Shown piece by piece: positions 24,498 through 31,193 of a stretch of DNA of 44,661 nt. Position numbers and translations under genes: made by a program. How positions within the stretch are numbered: position 1 is the stretch's first letter; every line of letters begins with the position of its first letter. The notes below the pieces were generated by a model that was not told the DNA's origin, did no database searches, and saw nothing but the letters and a program-made list of their open reading frames with translations. The stretch lies in NCBI GenBank assembly GCA_900319715.1, contig ONPM01000018.1, positions 1 through 44,661 on the forward strand, written 5' to 3'. The DNA is from an uncultured Prevotella sp. GTDB taxonomy: Bacteria > Bacteroidota > Bacteroidia > Bacteroidales > Bacteroidaceae.

Positions 24498-26501
24498 ATG
24501 AATTTCTTTCGTAAACTCGCGAACTGGTATTTCCGCCGAAACTCTCTGCCTTATTGGAGCATCTTCGTGCTCGACATGATCACCTTGCTGTTTTCTGGTG
24601 TTATCAGTTACTGGATCTTCAGCGACTGGACGGATCTGACTACGCGTATGCCGTCTTTGTTGGCATCGCTGCTTGTCTATGTGGCCTTGAGTATCATTGG
24701 CATCCGTTATTTTCATACGTATGCTGGTATCGTGCGTTACTCGTCGTTTGTCGACTTGATGCGTGTGGCTTATGCCAACATCGTGTCGCTAGCGCTTGCT
24801 TTGGGTATCCACTATTTCATGTTCTCTGCCCCTAGCCAGTATTTCGAACCGTTGTCTGGACGCCAGATCGTCTTGATGTATGTGATTGCCACCATGGCCA
24901 TGTGGGCCATGCGTGTGCTGGTGAAGACAGTCTACGATGTGTCTACGGCCGATAATAATGCCTTACGTGTATTGATTTACGGAGCACAGAGTGGTGGCGT
25001 CGGACTGGCAGAGAGCATTCGTACTCAGCGGCGTTTCATACTGAAGGGCTTCATCTCCCATAACCGTCGCTTGCGCCATAATGAACTTGTCGGCGAGAAG
25101 GTGTTTACGATGGAGGACGACTTGCGGAAGGTGGTTGAAGATTATCATATCGGTGCCGTGCTCGTGTCTCCTTATCGTACGAACGACTTCCGTAAGAACC
25201 AGGAGTTGCAGGACCTGCTGATTGGCTTGGGCGTGAAGATATTCATGGCTCAGAACGCTGTCGAGGTTGAGAAACTTGGCGAAGAAGATGAGAAGTCGGA
25301 AATAGGAGAGATACAACTGAAGGAGGTGTCGGTTGAAGACCTTCTGCCGCGTGCCGAAATCAAGGTTGATATGAAGTCTGTGGGCGAGTTGCTCAGTGGT
25401 CGTCGCATCCTCATCACTGGCTCTGCTGGCTCGATTGGTTCTGAGATGGTCCGACAGATTGCCACCTGTAAGCCTGCTACTATGATGCTGATCGACCAGG
25501 CAGAGACACCCCAGCACGACCTACGGCTGATGATGGCCAAGGAGTTCCCCAACATCGATGTGCATGTGGTGGTCACCACTGTTTGCAGCCAGTCGCGAAT
25601 GGACGCTATCTTCAACCAGTTCCGTCCAGAGTATGTGTTTCATGCTGCTGCCTATAAGCATGTGCCTATGATGGAGGATAATCCCTCTGAGGCTATTATG
25701 AATAATGTTTACGGAACGAAGATTATGGCCGACCTCTCCGTGAAGTATGGTGTCCGCAAGTTCGTGATGGTATCCACCGACAAGGCTGTCAACCCGACCA
25801 ACGTCATGGGTTGCTCGAAACGCATCTGCGAGATCTATGTGCAGACACTCGACCGCGCCATCAAGACCACCCAGTATGGCGGTCCCGGCCTTCACATCGC
25901 CAGCGACTTCAAACCCATCACTCAGTTCGTTACCACCCGCTTCGGTAATGTGCTGGGCTCCAATGGCTCCGTCATTCCCCTCTTCCGCGAGCAGATCCGC
26001 AACGGCGGCCCCGTCACTGTCACCCATCCCGACATCATCCGCTATTTCATGCTCATCCCTGAGGCCTGTAAACTGGTGCTCGAGGCAGGCACGAAGGGCA
26101 ATGGTGGCGAGATCTTTGTCTTCGATATGGGTCGTCCCGTGAAGATTGCCGACCTGGCCAAGCGCATGATCAGCCTCTCTGGTGCTAAGAATGTGAAAAT
26201 AGAGTACACGGGCTTGAGAGATGGTGAGAAACTGTTTGAGGAAGTTCTGAACGACAAGGAAACCACCAAGCCCACCTTCCACAAGAAGATCCGTATTGCT
26301 GAGGTACGGCCCTACGACTACCGTCAGGTCTGCCAGGATATCGACGAACTGATAGCCATCTCCAAGAACTACAATGATATGGAGACCGTTCGCAAGATGA
26401 AGCAGATTGTGCCGGAGTATAAGTCGAACAACTCTGTCTATGAGGAACTCGACCTGCCGCAGAAGGCGGTAACGACGAAGAATGTTGCAGAAATGTCGTG
26501 A
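24498..26501 (+). CDS. PglF/CapD-like UDP-N-acetylglucosamine 4,6-dehydratase
   Basis: A 667-residue membrane enzyme. Four transmembrane helices lie in the first ~150 residues, followed by a small nucleotide-binding domain (LRVLIYGAQSGGVG, about 156) and the catalytic SDR domain from about 300 with GSAGSIGSEMVRQ. Other signatures are AAYKHVPMMEDNP (about 383) and VSTDKAVNPTNVMGCSKR (about 430-447). The catalytic YxxxK of classical SDR enzymes is replaced by MxxxK, as is normal for PglF. It produces the 4-keto-6-deoxy sugar used by the aminotransferase just upstream. It is the last gene of the capsule operon and is followed by a hairpin terminator. In Bacteroidetes this gene often closes capsule loci. 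Confidence 0.9.
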   Translation: MNFFRKLANWYFRRNSLPYWSIFVLDMITLLFSGVISYWIFSDWTDLTTRMPSLLASLLVYVALSIIGIRYFHTYAGIVRYSSFVDLMRVAYANIVSLALALGIHYFMFSAPSQYFEPLSGRQIVLMYVIATMAMWAMRVLVKTVYDVSTADNNALRVLIYGAQSGGVGLAESIRTQRRFILKGFISHNRRLRHNELVGEKVFTMEDDLRKVVEDYHIGAVLVSPYRTNDFRKNQELQDLLIGLGVKIFMAQNAVEVEKLGEEDEKSEIGEIQLKEVSVEDLLPRAEIKVDMKSVGELLSGRRILITGSAGSIGSEMVRQIATCKPATMMLIDQAETPQHDLRLMMAKEFPNIDVHVVVTTVCSQSRMDAIFNQFRPEYVFHAAAYKHVPMMEDNPSEAIMNNVYGTKIMADLSVKYGVRKFVMVSTDKAVNPTNVMGCSKRICEIYVQTLDRAIKTTQYGGPGLHIASDFKPITQFVTTRFGNVLGSNGSVIPLFREQIRNGGPVTVTHPDIIRYFMLIPEACKLVLEAGTKGNGGEIFVFDMGRPVKIADLAKRMISLSGAKNVKIEYTGLRDGEKLFEEVLNDKETTKPTFHKKIRIAEVRPYDYRQVCQDIDELIAISKNYNDMETVRKMKQIVPEYKSNNSVYEELDLPQKAVTTKNVAEMS

Positions 26502-26530
26502 GATATTTATATAGGAATCGTTTTTTAGTG

Positions 26531-26560
26531 ATCCCCCGTCAGTCTTTTCTGGCGGGGGAT
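26531..26560 (+). terminator. Terminator of the capsule operon
   Basis: ATCCCCCGTCAG pairs with CTGGCGGGGGAT (12 bp, one G-U) across a 6-nt loop, followed by TCTTTGTC. It lies 30 bp after the last capsule gene. Confidence 0.8.
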
Positions 26561-26620
26561 TCTTTGTCTCAAGACCTTGTTGTGGCATGGCTGACGATAA
26601 TAATAAAGAAGGTGAAATAC

Positions 26621-26651
26621 TTGCAAATAACACAATTATTTTGTAATTTTG
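26621..26651 (+). promoter_or_regulatory. Promoter of the 348-residue secreted protein gene
   Basis: TTG at 26621-26623, 20 bp, then TAATTTTG at 26644-26651. The predicted leader is about 50 nt and carries AGGGAG just before the ATG at 26709, an unusually recognisable ribosome binding site for this genome. Confidence 0.65.
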
Positions 26652-26708
26652 CAGTCGATATTGAATAACTGACATTATTAATTGTAATAAACCAAAAACC
26701 AGGGAGTT

Positions 26709-27755
26709 ATGAAGAAAAATATGAGAATCTTGGTCGTTTCGGCAGTGATGATGCTGGGAACGACGACTGTGCAAGCACAGTTTGGTAATCTCGTTGGCAA
26801 TCTGAAGAAGGTCAAGGAGACGGTGGAGGACGTGAACAAGAAGCGCAACGGCGACATCGAGTTTACGCGTGGCGGTACAGTGCAAGGCTTCTTCCGCACG
26901 AGGACGGGGGAGTTCATCCTCGACAAGACGCATCCCGACGGTGAGCGCAAGGGCAAGAAGGTAATCTTCAAGGTGGAGAAGAATGGCGACGTGATGTACG
27001 ACGACGGCAGAAAGGTCGGCGAGGTGCTAAAGGACGGTACTGTGAACTTCCACGGCGAACAGGGTTATCTGAAAGTGCAGGGCGACGGCTCGGTGATGAT
27101 GGACGGCGAGAAGGTGGCTATGATCAACGACAATGGTCAGGTGTTTATCTACGATGTGCTCATCGGCACTGCCAAGGGTCTCGACAAGAAGTATGCGGCA
27201 TTGCTTTATTTGGGCATCTATCACAACAAGGAGTCGCTGGCCAAGTCGAAGGCAGAATTGGCCGAGGTGAAGCGCAAGCAGGAGGCAGAGGTCAAACGTC
27301 AGCAGGAACTTGCCGCACAGCGTAGGGCACAGGCTGCCAAGAATCCCACGAGGACTTCCGGCAGTTCGAACGGCAGCACACAGCAGAAGGTGCGTGAATA
27401 CTCGATTGAGAAGGGCAGCGCTCGTGGGTATGTCGACGAGAACGGGGTGGTCTATAACTGGTCTCATACGAAAGTGGGACAGTTGCCCAAGGGCAATGGC
27501 GACATCACCGACGGCACGGGGCACAGGATTGGCAGCGTATGGTCTGGCGACATTAAGGATTCGTCGGGCAATTTGCTCTGCTGCGTCACCTCCGGCGGTT
27601 CCATCTCCGTGAAGGGCTCTAACGCGACGGTGGCCGAAGTGAAGGCTAACGGGCGCATCGATATGTCGAAAGACTCCAAGACCTTAGGCTACTGTAATTG
27701 CAATAACCACGTGTGGACGGCCGCAATCATCTTCTGCAACCTTTTCAAATTCTAA
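26709..27755 (+). CDS. Secreted protein of unknown function with short glycine-turn repeats
   Basis: I do not recognise a named family. The 348-residue protein has a signal peptide (about 1-24, ending VQAQF). From about 45 to 155 it consists of short strand-turn units in which an acidic or Asn residue and Gly form turns (VEKNGDVMYDDGRKVGEV, LKDGTVNFHG, VQGDGSVMMDGEKV, INDNGQVFIYD). A charged Lys/Glu/Gln-rich helix follows (about 175-205), likely a coiled coil, then a Ser/Thr linker (about 208-225). A second set of turn units (VDENGVVYNW, GDITDGTGHRIGSV, KANGRIDMSKDS) leads to a C-terminus with a Cys-Asn-Cys motif and a hydrophobic tail. It has its own promoter and is not part of the capsule operon. 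A cell-surface or periplasmic structural role is only a guess. Confidence 0.75.
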   Translation: MKKNMRILVVSAVMMLGTTTVQAQFGNLVGNLKKVKETVEDVNKKRNGDIEFTRGGTVQGFFRTRTGEFILDKTHPDGERKGKKVIFKVEKNGDVMYDDGRKVGEVLKDGTVNFHGEQGYLKVQGDGSVMMDGEKVAMINDNGQVFIYDVLIGTAKGLDKKYAALLYLGIYHNKESLAKSKAELAEVKRKQEAEVKRQQELAAQRRAQAAKNPTRTSGSSNGSTQQKVREYSIEKGSARGYVDENGVVYNWSHTKVGQLPKGNGDITDGTGHRIGSVWSGDIKDSSGNLLCCVTSGGSISVKGSNATVAEVKANGRIDMSKDSKTLGYCNCNNHVWTAAIIFCNLFKF

Positions 27756-27830
27756 TGCGCTAGATGATTGTTAGGTGATTACTCTTACTGTCGGCCAGAA
27801 GGTGTCCACAGTCCAGTCTGTTGTGCCAAT

Positions 27831-27950
27831 GCCTTGCATGGGGTAAAGGAATCCCTTGTACGAGTCGTGGAAGGCATCTCCATATAGGTATGCAAGGCAT
27901 CTGAACAACCTGTACAAGGCATCTGAACGAGTGATGCAAGGCATCAGAAC
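27831..27950. repeat. Array of short repeats with 22-bp spacing
   Basis: Three copies of TGCAAGGCATCTGAAC or a near match (TACAAGGCATCTGAAC, TGCAAGGCATCAGAAC) start at 27891, 27913 and 27935, exactly 22 bp apart. A weaker copy, TGGAAGGCATC, starts at 27868. Two inverted cores, GCCTTGCAT at 27831 and CCCTTGTAC at 27853, are also 22 bp apart. The spacing is not a multiple of three, and no protein is encoded. The array sits between the 348-residue protein gene and the convergent GH97 gene. Confidence 0.8.
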
Positions 27951-27962
27951 GGCAAATTAATA

Positions 27963-27991
27963 AGAGGCTGTGCTATTTCGGCACAGCCTCT
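27963..27991. terminator. Bidirectional terminator hairpin
   Basis: AGAGGCTGTGC and GCACAGCCTCT form a perfect 11-bp stem with a 7-nt loop. It is flanked by T-rich sequence in both directions (GTTGTTAAT on the plus strand, TTATTAATTTG on the minus strand). It serves the convergent 348-residue protein and GH97 genes. Confidence 0.8.
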
Positions 27992-28013
27992 GTTGTTAAT
28001 AGTCAGGAAGAGG

Positions 28014-30056
28014 CTACTGTATGATGATGCCTCCGTTAGGTTGGATGGTTACCTTGGCGCGACCCTTCTTGTCAATCTTGAGGGGGATGACCGTGGGCTC
28101 GCCGGAAGGCTTGTCGACGTAGTAGCGGAGGGTCTTGCCTGGGGCAAACATCGGCAGGTCGAGGGTGAGCGTCAGAGGCTCTTTGAGGGCGTTGAGGCCG
28201 GCAATGTACCATTGGCCGTCAGTGGCCTTACGGGCGAGAACAACGTAACGGCCGGGATAGCCGTCGATGAAGCGTGTTTCCTCCCAGGTGGTGGGAAGGC
28301 TGCGAAGGAAGTCGAGTTCGAATTCAGGCAGTTCGCCGAGGTTGTTCGGCTGCATGGCGACACATTGCACGGAGGTCTGCATGATGAGGCCTGAGGCAAG
28401 TTCGAAGATGTCGGTCGTTTTGCGGGTGTGCCGGCTCTTGTTGTCTGGCGCGAGGTGTTTGTTCATGATGATGCCTCCCCAGTCCATTGAGGCTGTGGCA
28501 TTGCGGCAGAAGGGGTGGAGGGTGAGGTCGAAAGGCTGCTTGATGGCGGCTCCCTCGTTGAAGAACACGTTCTCAGAGGCCAGCACAGCCTCTGAGGCTA
28601 CGAAGTTGGGATACATCCGTTCCCAGCCGCGAGGTACTGTGCAGCCGTGGAATACGACCTGCAGTCCGTAGCGGTTGGCGTCGCTGAGGATGTCCTCATA
28701 AAGCCGCATCGTCTCTTGCTTGTCGCCTCCGAAGAAGTCCACCTTGATGCCCTTGATGCCGATGGACTGCATCCACTTCATCTCCCTTTCGCGGGCGATG
28801 GCCGTCGACATGCAGTCACGCGGTCCTTGCGGGGCATCGTTCCAGAAACCGTTGCTGTTATACCATAATAGGAGGTGCACGCCCTTCGACTGGGCATACT
28901 TCGAAAGTTCCTCGATGCGGTCGCGGCCAATCTGTGTGTCCCACCAGTTATCCACGAGGCAGTATTCAAAACCCATAGCCGAGGCGAGGTCGATGAACTT
29001 CACCTGGTCGTCGTAGTTGATGCTCTTGTCCTGCCAGATGAGCCAACTCCAGGTGTAACGGCCTGGTTTGTAGTCTGTTGAAGGCTCGTAGAGAGGCTCA
29101 ACGAGGTCGTAACTGATGGTGGTCTCGGCGATGGGCTTGAGTGTATGGCCGAGGGTGATGGTGCGCCAGGGGGTCTCTCCGGGCAGGGGGATGGCGGCGA
29201 AGTCTGTGCCGTAGCCGTTGTTCTCGCCAGCATCAGGATAGGTAACGGTGTAGCCTGTGCCAGCCTGGTAGTCGGAGAGATGAGAACCGCAGTAGTTGCT
29301 TCCAATGCCGGTTTCGCTTAGGAGAATCCAATAGTCCGAGGAAGATTTTTTTTCTAAGGAATTTTGGAATCTAGGATTTTTCTTACCAGTGCCTTGCACT
29401 GGATTTTCTTGATTCCAAGATTCCTTAGAATAATGGAAGAGGGCAGGGAAGATGTAGCCGTGACCGTACTGCGAGGGAGCGTCCATCGGAGCATCGGCAG
29501 AGTAGCCTTCCTCGTAACTGGGCTTGGTCTGTTCCCAGCCGGTCTCAGGACCGATCTGTGGAGAGATGAAGGTGGTGGTGCCGTCAGGGAAGTTGAAACT
29601 GCTCAGTTCACTTTTGATTCTCACGCGCTTCATCTCCTTGCGCCCTATGTTCTGGCGGGGAATGGAGTAGCGGAAGGCAATGTCGTTGTTGCTCACTTGG
29701 AAGATGATGCTGAAGCGCTGATGATCCTTGTTCTCAATGTCGATGACGGCCTTCGTGGCCTTGTAATCATGAGAAGAGGCCTTGGTGCCGCGCATGGAAT
29801 AGGAGGAGTTTACAGTTGACAGTTGACAGTTTACGGTGGAGAGGTCGCGGGTGAAGTCACCGATGCTGGTCTTCAGGCCGAGGGCTGACTTCTCCATCAT
29901 TTGCTGTCCGTCGAGGGTGGCATCGTAGTACAGCCTCCCTCCCTCGCAACTGACGTTTACTACCAACTGCCCGTCGGGCGATGACACCTTTACGTCCTCC
30001 GCCTGACAAATACATGCAGTGGCAAGACAGATCAAAAAAGAAACTATTCTATTCAT
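28014..30056 (-). CDS. GH97 glycoside hydrolase (probable retaining alpha-galactosidase)
   Basis: The 680-residue protein has a signal peptide (IVSFLICLATACICQAED) and an N-terminal GH97 beta-sandwich (VKVSSPDGQLVVNVSCEGGRLYY). The catalytic barrel carries YSWLIWQDKS-like phrases, FEYCLVDNWWD and GIKGIKVDFFGGDKQ, and a C-terminal beta domain ends the protein. The Asp in KVDF occupies the place of the nucleophile in retaining GH97 alpha-galactosidases; inverting SusB-type alpha-glucosidases have Gly there. The Glu in VASEAVLASE is a candidate acid/base. Two stretches look like inserted repeats: about 25 residues from a palindromic element (29354-29428) and LSTVNCQLSTVNS near residue 90. Both keep the frame. 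The start at 30056 opens the signal peptide; the frame extends to 30089. Confidence 0.88.
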   Translation of the reverse strand: MNRIVSFLICLATACICQAEDVKVSSPDGQLVVNVSCEGGRLYYDATLDGQQMMEKSALGLKTSIGDFTRDLSTVNCQLSTVNSSYSMRGTKASSHDYKATKAVIDIENKDHQRFSIIFQVSNNDIAFRYSIPRQNIGRKEMKRVRIKSELSSFNFPDGTTTFISPQIGPETGWEQTKPSYEEGYSADAPMDAPSQYGHGYIFPALFHYSKESWNQENPVQGTGKKNPRFQNSLEKKSSSDYWILLSETGIGSNYCGSHLSDYQAGTGYTVTYPDAGENNGYGTDFAAIPLPGETPWRTITLGHTLKPIAETTISYDLVEPLYEPSTDYKPGRYTWSWLIWQDKSINYDDQVKFIDLASAMGFEYCLVDNWWDTQIGRDRIEELSKYAQSKGVHLLLWYNSNGFWNDAPQGPRDCMSTAIAREREMKWMQSIGIKGIKVDFFGGDKQETMRLYEDILSDANRYGLQVVFHGCTVPRGWERMYPNFVASEAVLASENVFFNEGAAIKQPFDLTLHPFCRNATASMDWGGIIMNKHLAPDNKSRHTRKTTDIFELASGLIMQTSVQCVAMQPNNLGELPEFELDFLRSLPTTWEETRFIDGYPGRYVVLARKATDGQWYIAGLNALKEPLTLTLDLPMFAPGKTLRYYVDKPSGEPTVIPLKIDKKGRAKVTIQPNGGIIIQ
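29354..29428. repeat. 75-bp palindromic element inside the GH97 gene
   Basis: The outer arms CTAAGGAATTTTGGAATC (29354-29371) and GATTCCAAGATTCCTTAG (29411-29428) are complementary over 18 bp with one mismatch. Nested inside is CCAGTGC-CTT-GCACTGG (29386-29402), a perfect 7-bp hairpin. The element is 25 codons long and is translated as a polar stretch between FHYS and the conserved DYWILLSETGIG. This looks like a small non-autonomous palindromic repeat that inserted into a coding region without breaking it. Confidence 0.8.
29811..29832. repeat. Heptamer tandem repeat in the GH97 coding sequence
   Basis: The plus strand reads ACAGTTGACAGTTGACAGTT, that is ACAGTTG repeated almost three times. 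On the coding strand it encodes part of LSTVNCQLSTVNS in the N-terminal domain. Similar AACTGTCAACTGT runs are, from memory, frequent between genes in Prevotella and relatives, so this may be a repeat that has entered the gene. Confidence 0.6.
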
Positions 30057-30081
30057 AGATTTGAGTGTTATGTTTGTATTG

Positions 30082-30214
30082 TCACACAAATATTACAGAT
30101 CTCACAGAGATTTAAGCACTTGGAAGAACACTCGCGTCCTTATTTATGTGAAATCAAATAGGACCGCATTATCTGTCCAAGGAAAAAACTGTGAGATCTG
30201 TGAAATCTGTGTAA
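30082..30214. repeat. 133-bp nested palindrome between GH97 and nagB
   Basis: The outer arms (30082-30107 and 30189-30214) are complementary at 22 of 26 positions, with a perfect 13-bp core ACAGATCTCACAG / CTGTGAGATCTGT. Inside are two more complementary pairs in nested order, CTTGGA/TCCAAG (30119-30124 with 30176-30181) and GTCCT/AGGAC (30136-30140 with 30160-30164). The whole interval could fold as one long interrupted hairpin. It lies directly downstream of nagB and upstream of the GH97 start. Confidence 0.75.
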
Positions 30215-30220
30215 AAAAAC

Positions 30221-31015
30221 TTACAACAGGTTGTCCTGCTCAATGTCCTTGAAGTACTTATAGGTGCTGACTTTCAGTTCGTCGGCAGCCTCCTCGTCGC
30301 AGACGATGATGCCGTGCTCGTGCATCTGTAAGGCAGAGATGGTCCACATGTGGTTGACACTCCCCTCGATGGCAGCCTGCAGGGCGCGGGCCTTCAGGTG
30401 ACCGTTGGCCAGAATCATCACCTCGCGAGCGGCCATCACGGTGCCGACGCCAACCGTCAGGGCGTGGGCAGGCACATTTTCAGGACGGCCGCCAAAGAAC
30501 CGGCTGTTGGCAATACGGGTGTCGGTGGTGAGGGTCTTCATGCGGGTACGGCTGGAGAGTGAACTGCCCGGCTCGTTGAAGGCTATATGACCGTCGGGGC
30601 CTATGCCACCTATGAAAAGGTCGACACCACCAGCCTCCTCAATCATGGCCTCGTACCTGGCGCACTCCTCGTTGAGGTCGGGAGCATTGCCATTGAGAAT
30701 GTGGATGTTCTCCTTCGGACAGTCAATGTGGTCGAAGAGGTTACGGGCCATAAAGGCATGGTAACTCTCGGGGTGTGTCTCGGGCAGACCGACATACTCG
30801 TCCATGTTGAAAGTGATGACATTCTTGAATGACACCCTGCCGGCACGGTTGGCTTCGACGAGGGCATTGTACATGCCAACGGGCGAAGAACCTGTGGGGA
30901 GGCCCAGAACGAACTTGTGGTCGGGAGTGGGGTTGAACTTGTTGATTCGCTCAATGACATGGTTGGCTGCCCATTGGGACAGTTTCTGATAGTCAGACTG
31001 GATAATTACTCTCAT
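30221..31015 (-). CDS. nagB: Glucosamine-6-phosphate deaminase
   Basis: NagB converts glucosamine 6-phosphate to fructose 6-phosphate and ammonia, the entry of amino sugars into glycolysis. The 264-residue length equals the family norm. Seen in the sequence are the phosphate-binding [12 protein letters not shown] (about 38-49), FNMDEYVGL (catalytic Asp, about 72), and [27 protein letters not shown] (about 131-158), which holds the catalytic Asp, His and Glu. [12 protein letters not shown] near 234 is also conserved. The enzyme is cytoplasmic. It is followed by the palindrome at 30082-30214 and has its own -7 promoter element upstream. It is on the same strand as GH97, but the 165-bp gap with the palindrome suggests separate control. 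Confidence 0.96.
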   Translation of the reverse strand: MRVIIQSDYQKLSQWAANHVIERINKFNPTPDHKFVLGLPTGSSPVGMYNALVEANRAGRVSFKNVITFNMDEYVGLPETHPESYHAFMARNLFDHIDCPKENIHILNGNAPDLNEECARYEAMIEEAGGVDLFIGGIGPDGHIAFNEPGSSLSSRTRMKTLTTDTRIANSRFFGGRPENVPAHALTVGVGTVMAAREVMILANGHLKARALQAAIEGSVNHMWTISALQMHEHGIIVCDEEAADELKVSTYKYFKDIEQDNLL

Positions 31016-31050
31016 AATGTTATTGTTTTGTTTGGTTCGTAATTCTGCTG

Positions 31051-31058
31051 CAAAAGTA
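31051..31058 (-). promoter_or_regulatory. -7 element for nagB
   Basis: The minus strand reads TACTTTTG, a match to TAnnTTTG, about 35 bp before the nagB start. No clear -33 TTTG is visible; that position falls in the GGAGTTAAA repeats. Confidence 0.5.
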
Positions 31059-31070
31059 CAAAATAAATTA

Positions 31071-31107
31071 GGAGTTCATGGAGTTAAAGGAGTTAAAAGG
31101 AGTTAAA
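31071..31107. repeat. GGAGTTAAA tandem repeat in the nagB-hflX intergenic region
   Basis: Four units in a row: GGAGTTCAT, GGAGTTAAA, GGAGTTAAAA and GGAGTTAAA. They lie in the -33 zone expected for nagB and about 60 bp upstream of the hflX promoter element. Confidence 0.75.
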
Positions 31108-31165
31108 GGACATTACTTTTTTCCAATTTACCTTTTTGCCTTTCTACCTTTTTACTTTTATTTTG

Positions 31166-31173
31166 TATCTTTG
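31166..31173 (+). promoter_or_regulatory. -7 element for hflX
   Basis: TATCTTTG fits TAnnTTTG and is followed by GTGCGC. The first codon of hflX is only 20 nt downstream. The -33 region is a T/C-rich run without a clear TTTG. Confidence 0.55.
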
Positions 31174-31193
31174 TGCGCAAAAAATAGCAAGGA

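Noticed and set aside
24498-26501. Loss of the SDR active-site tyrosine in the PglF-like enzyme
   Set aside because: MxxxK instead of YxxxK is normal for this subfamily, so it is not a defect.
25521-26933. 470-codon minus-strand frame over the PglF gene and beyond
   Set aside because: It is antisense to PglF and runs through the operon terminator and the next promoter; no protein family was recognised.
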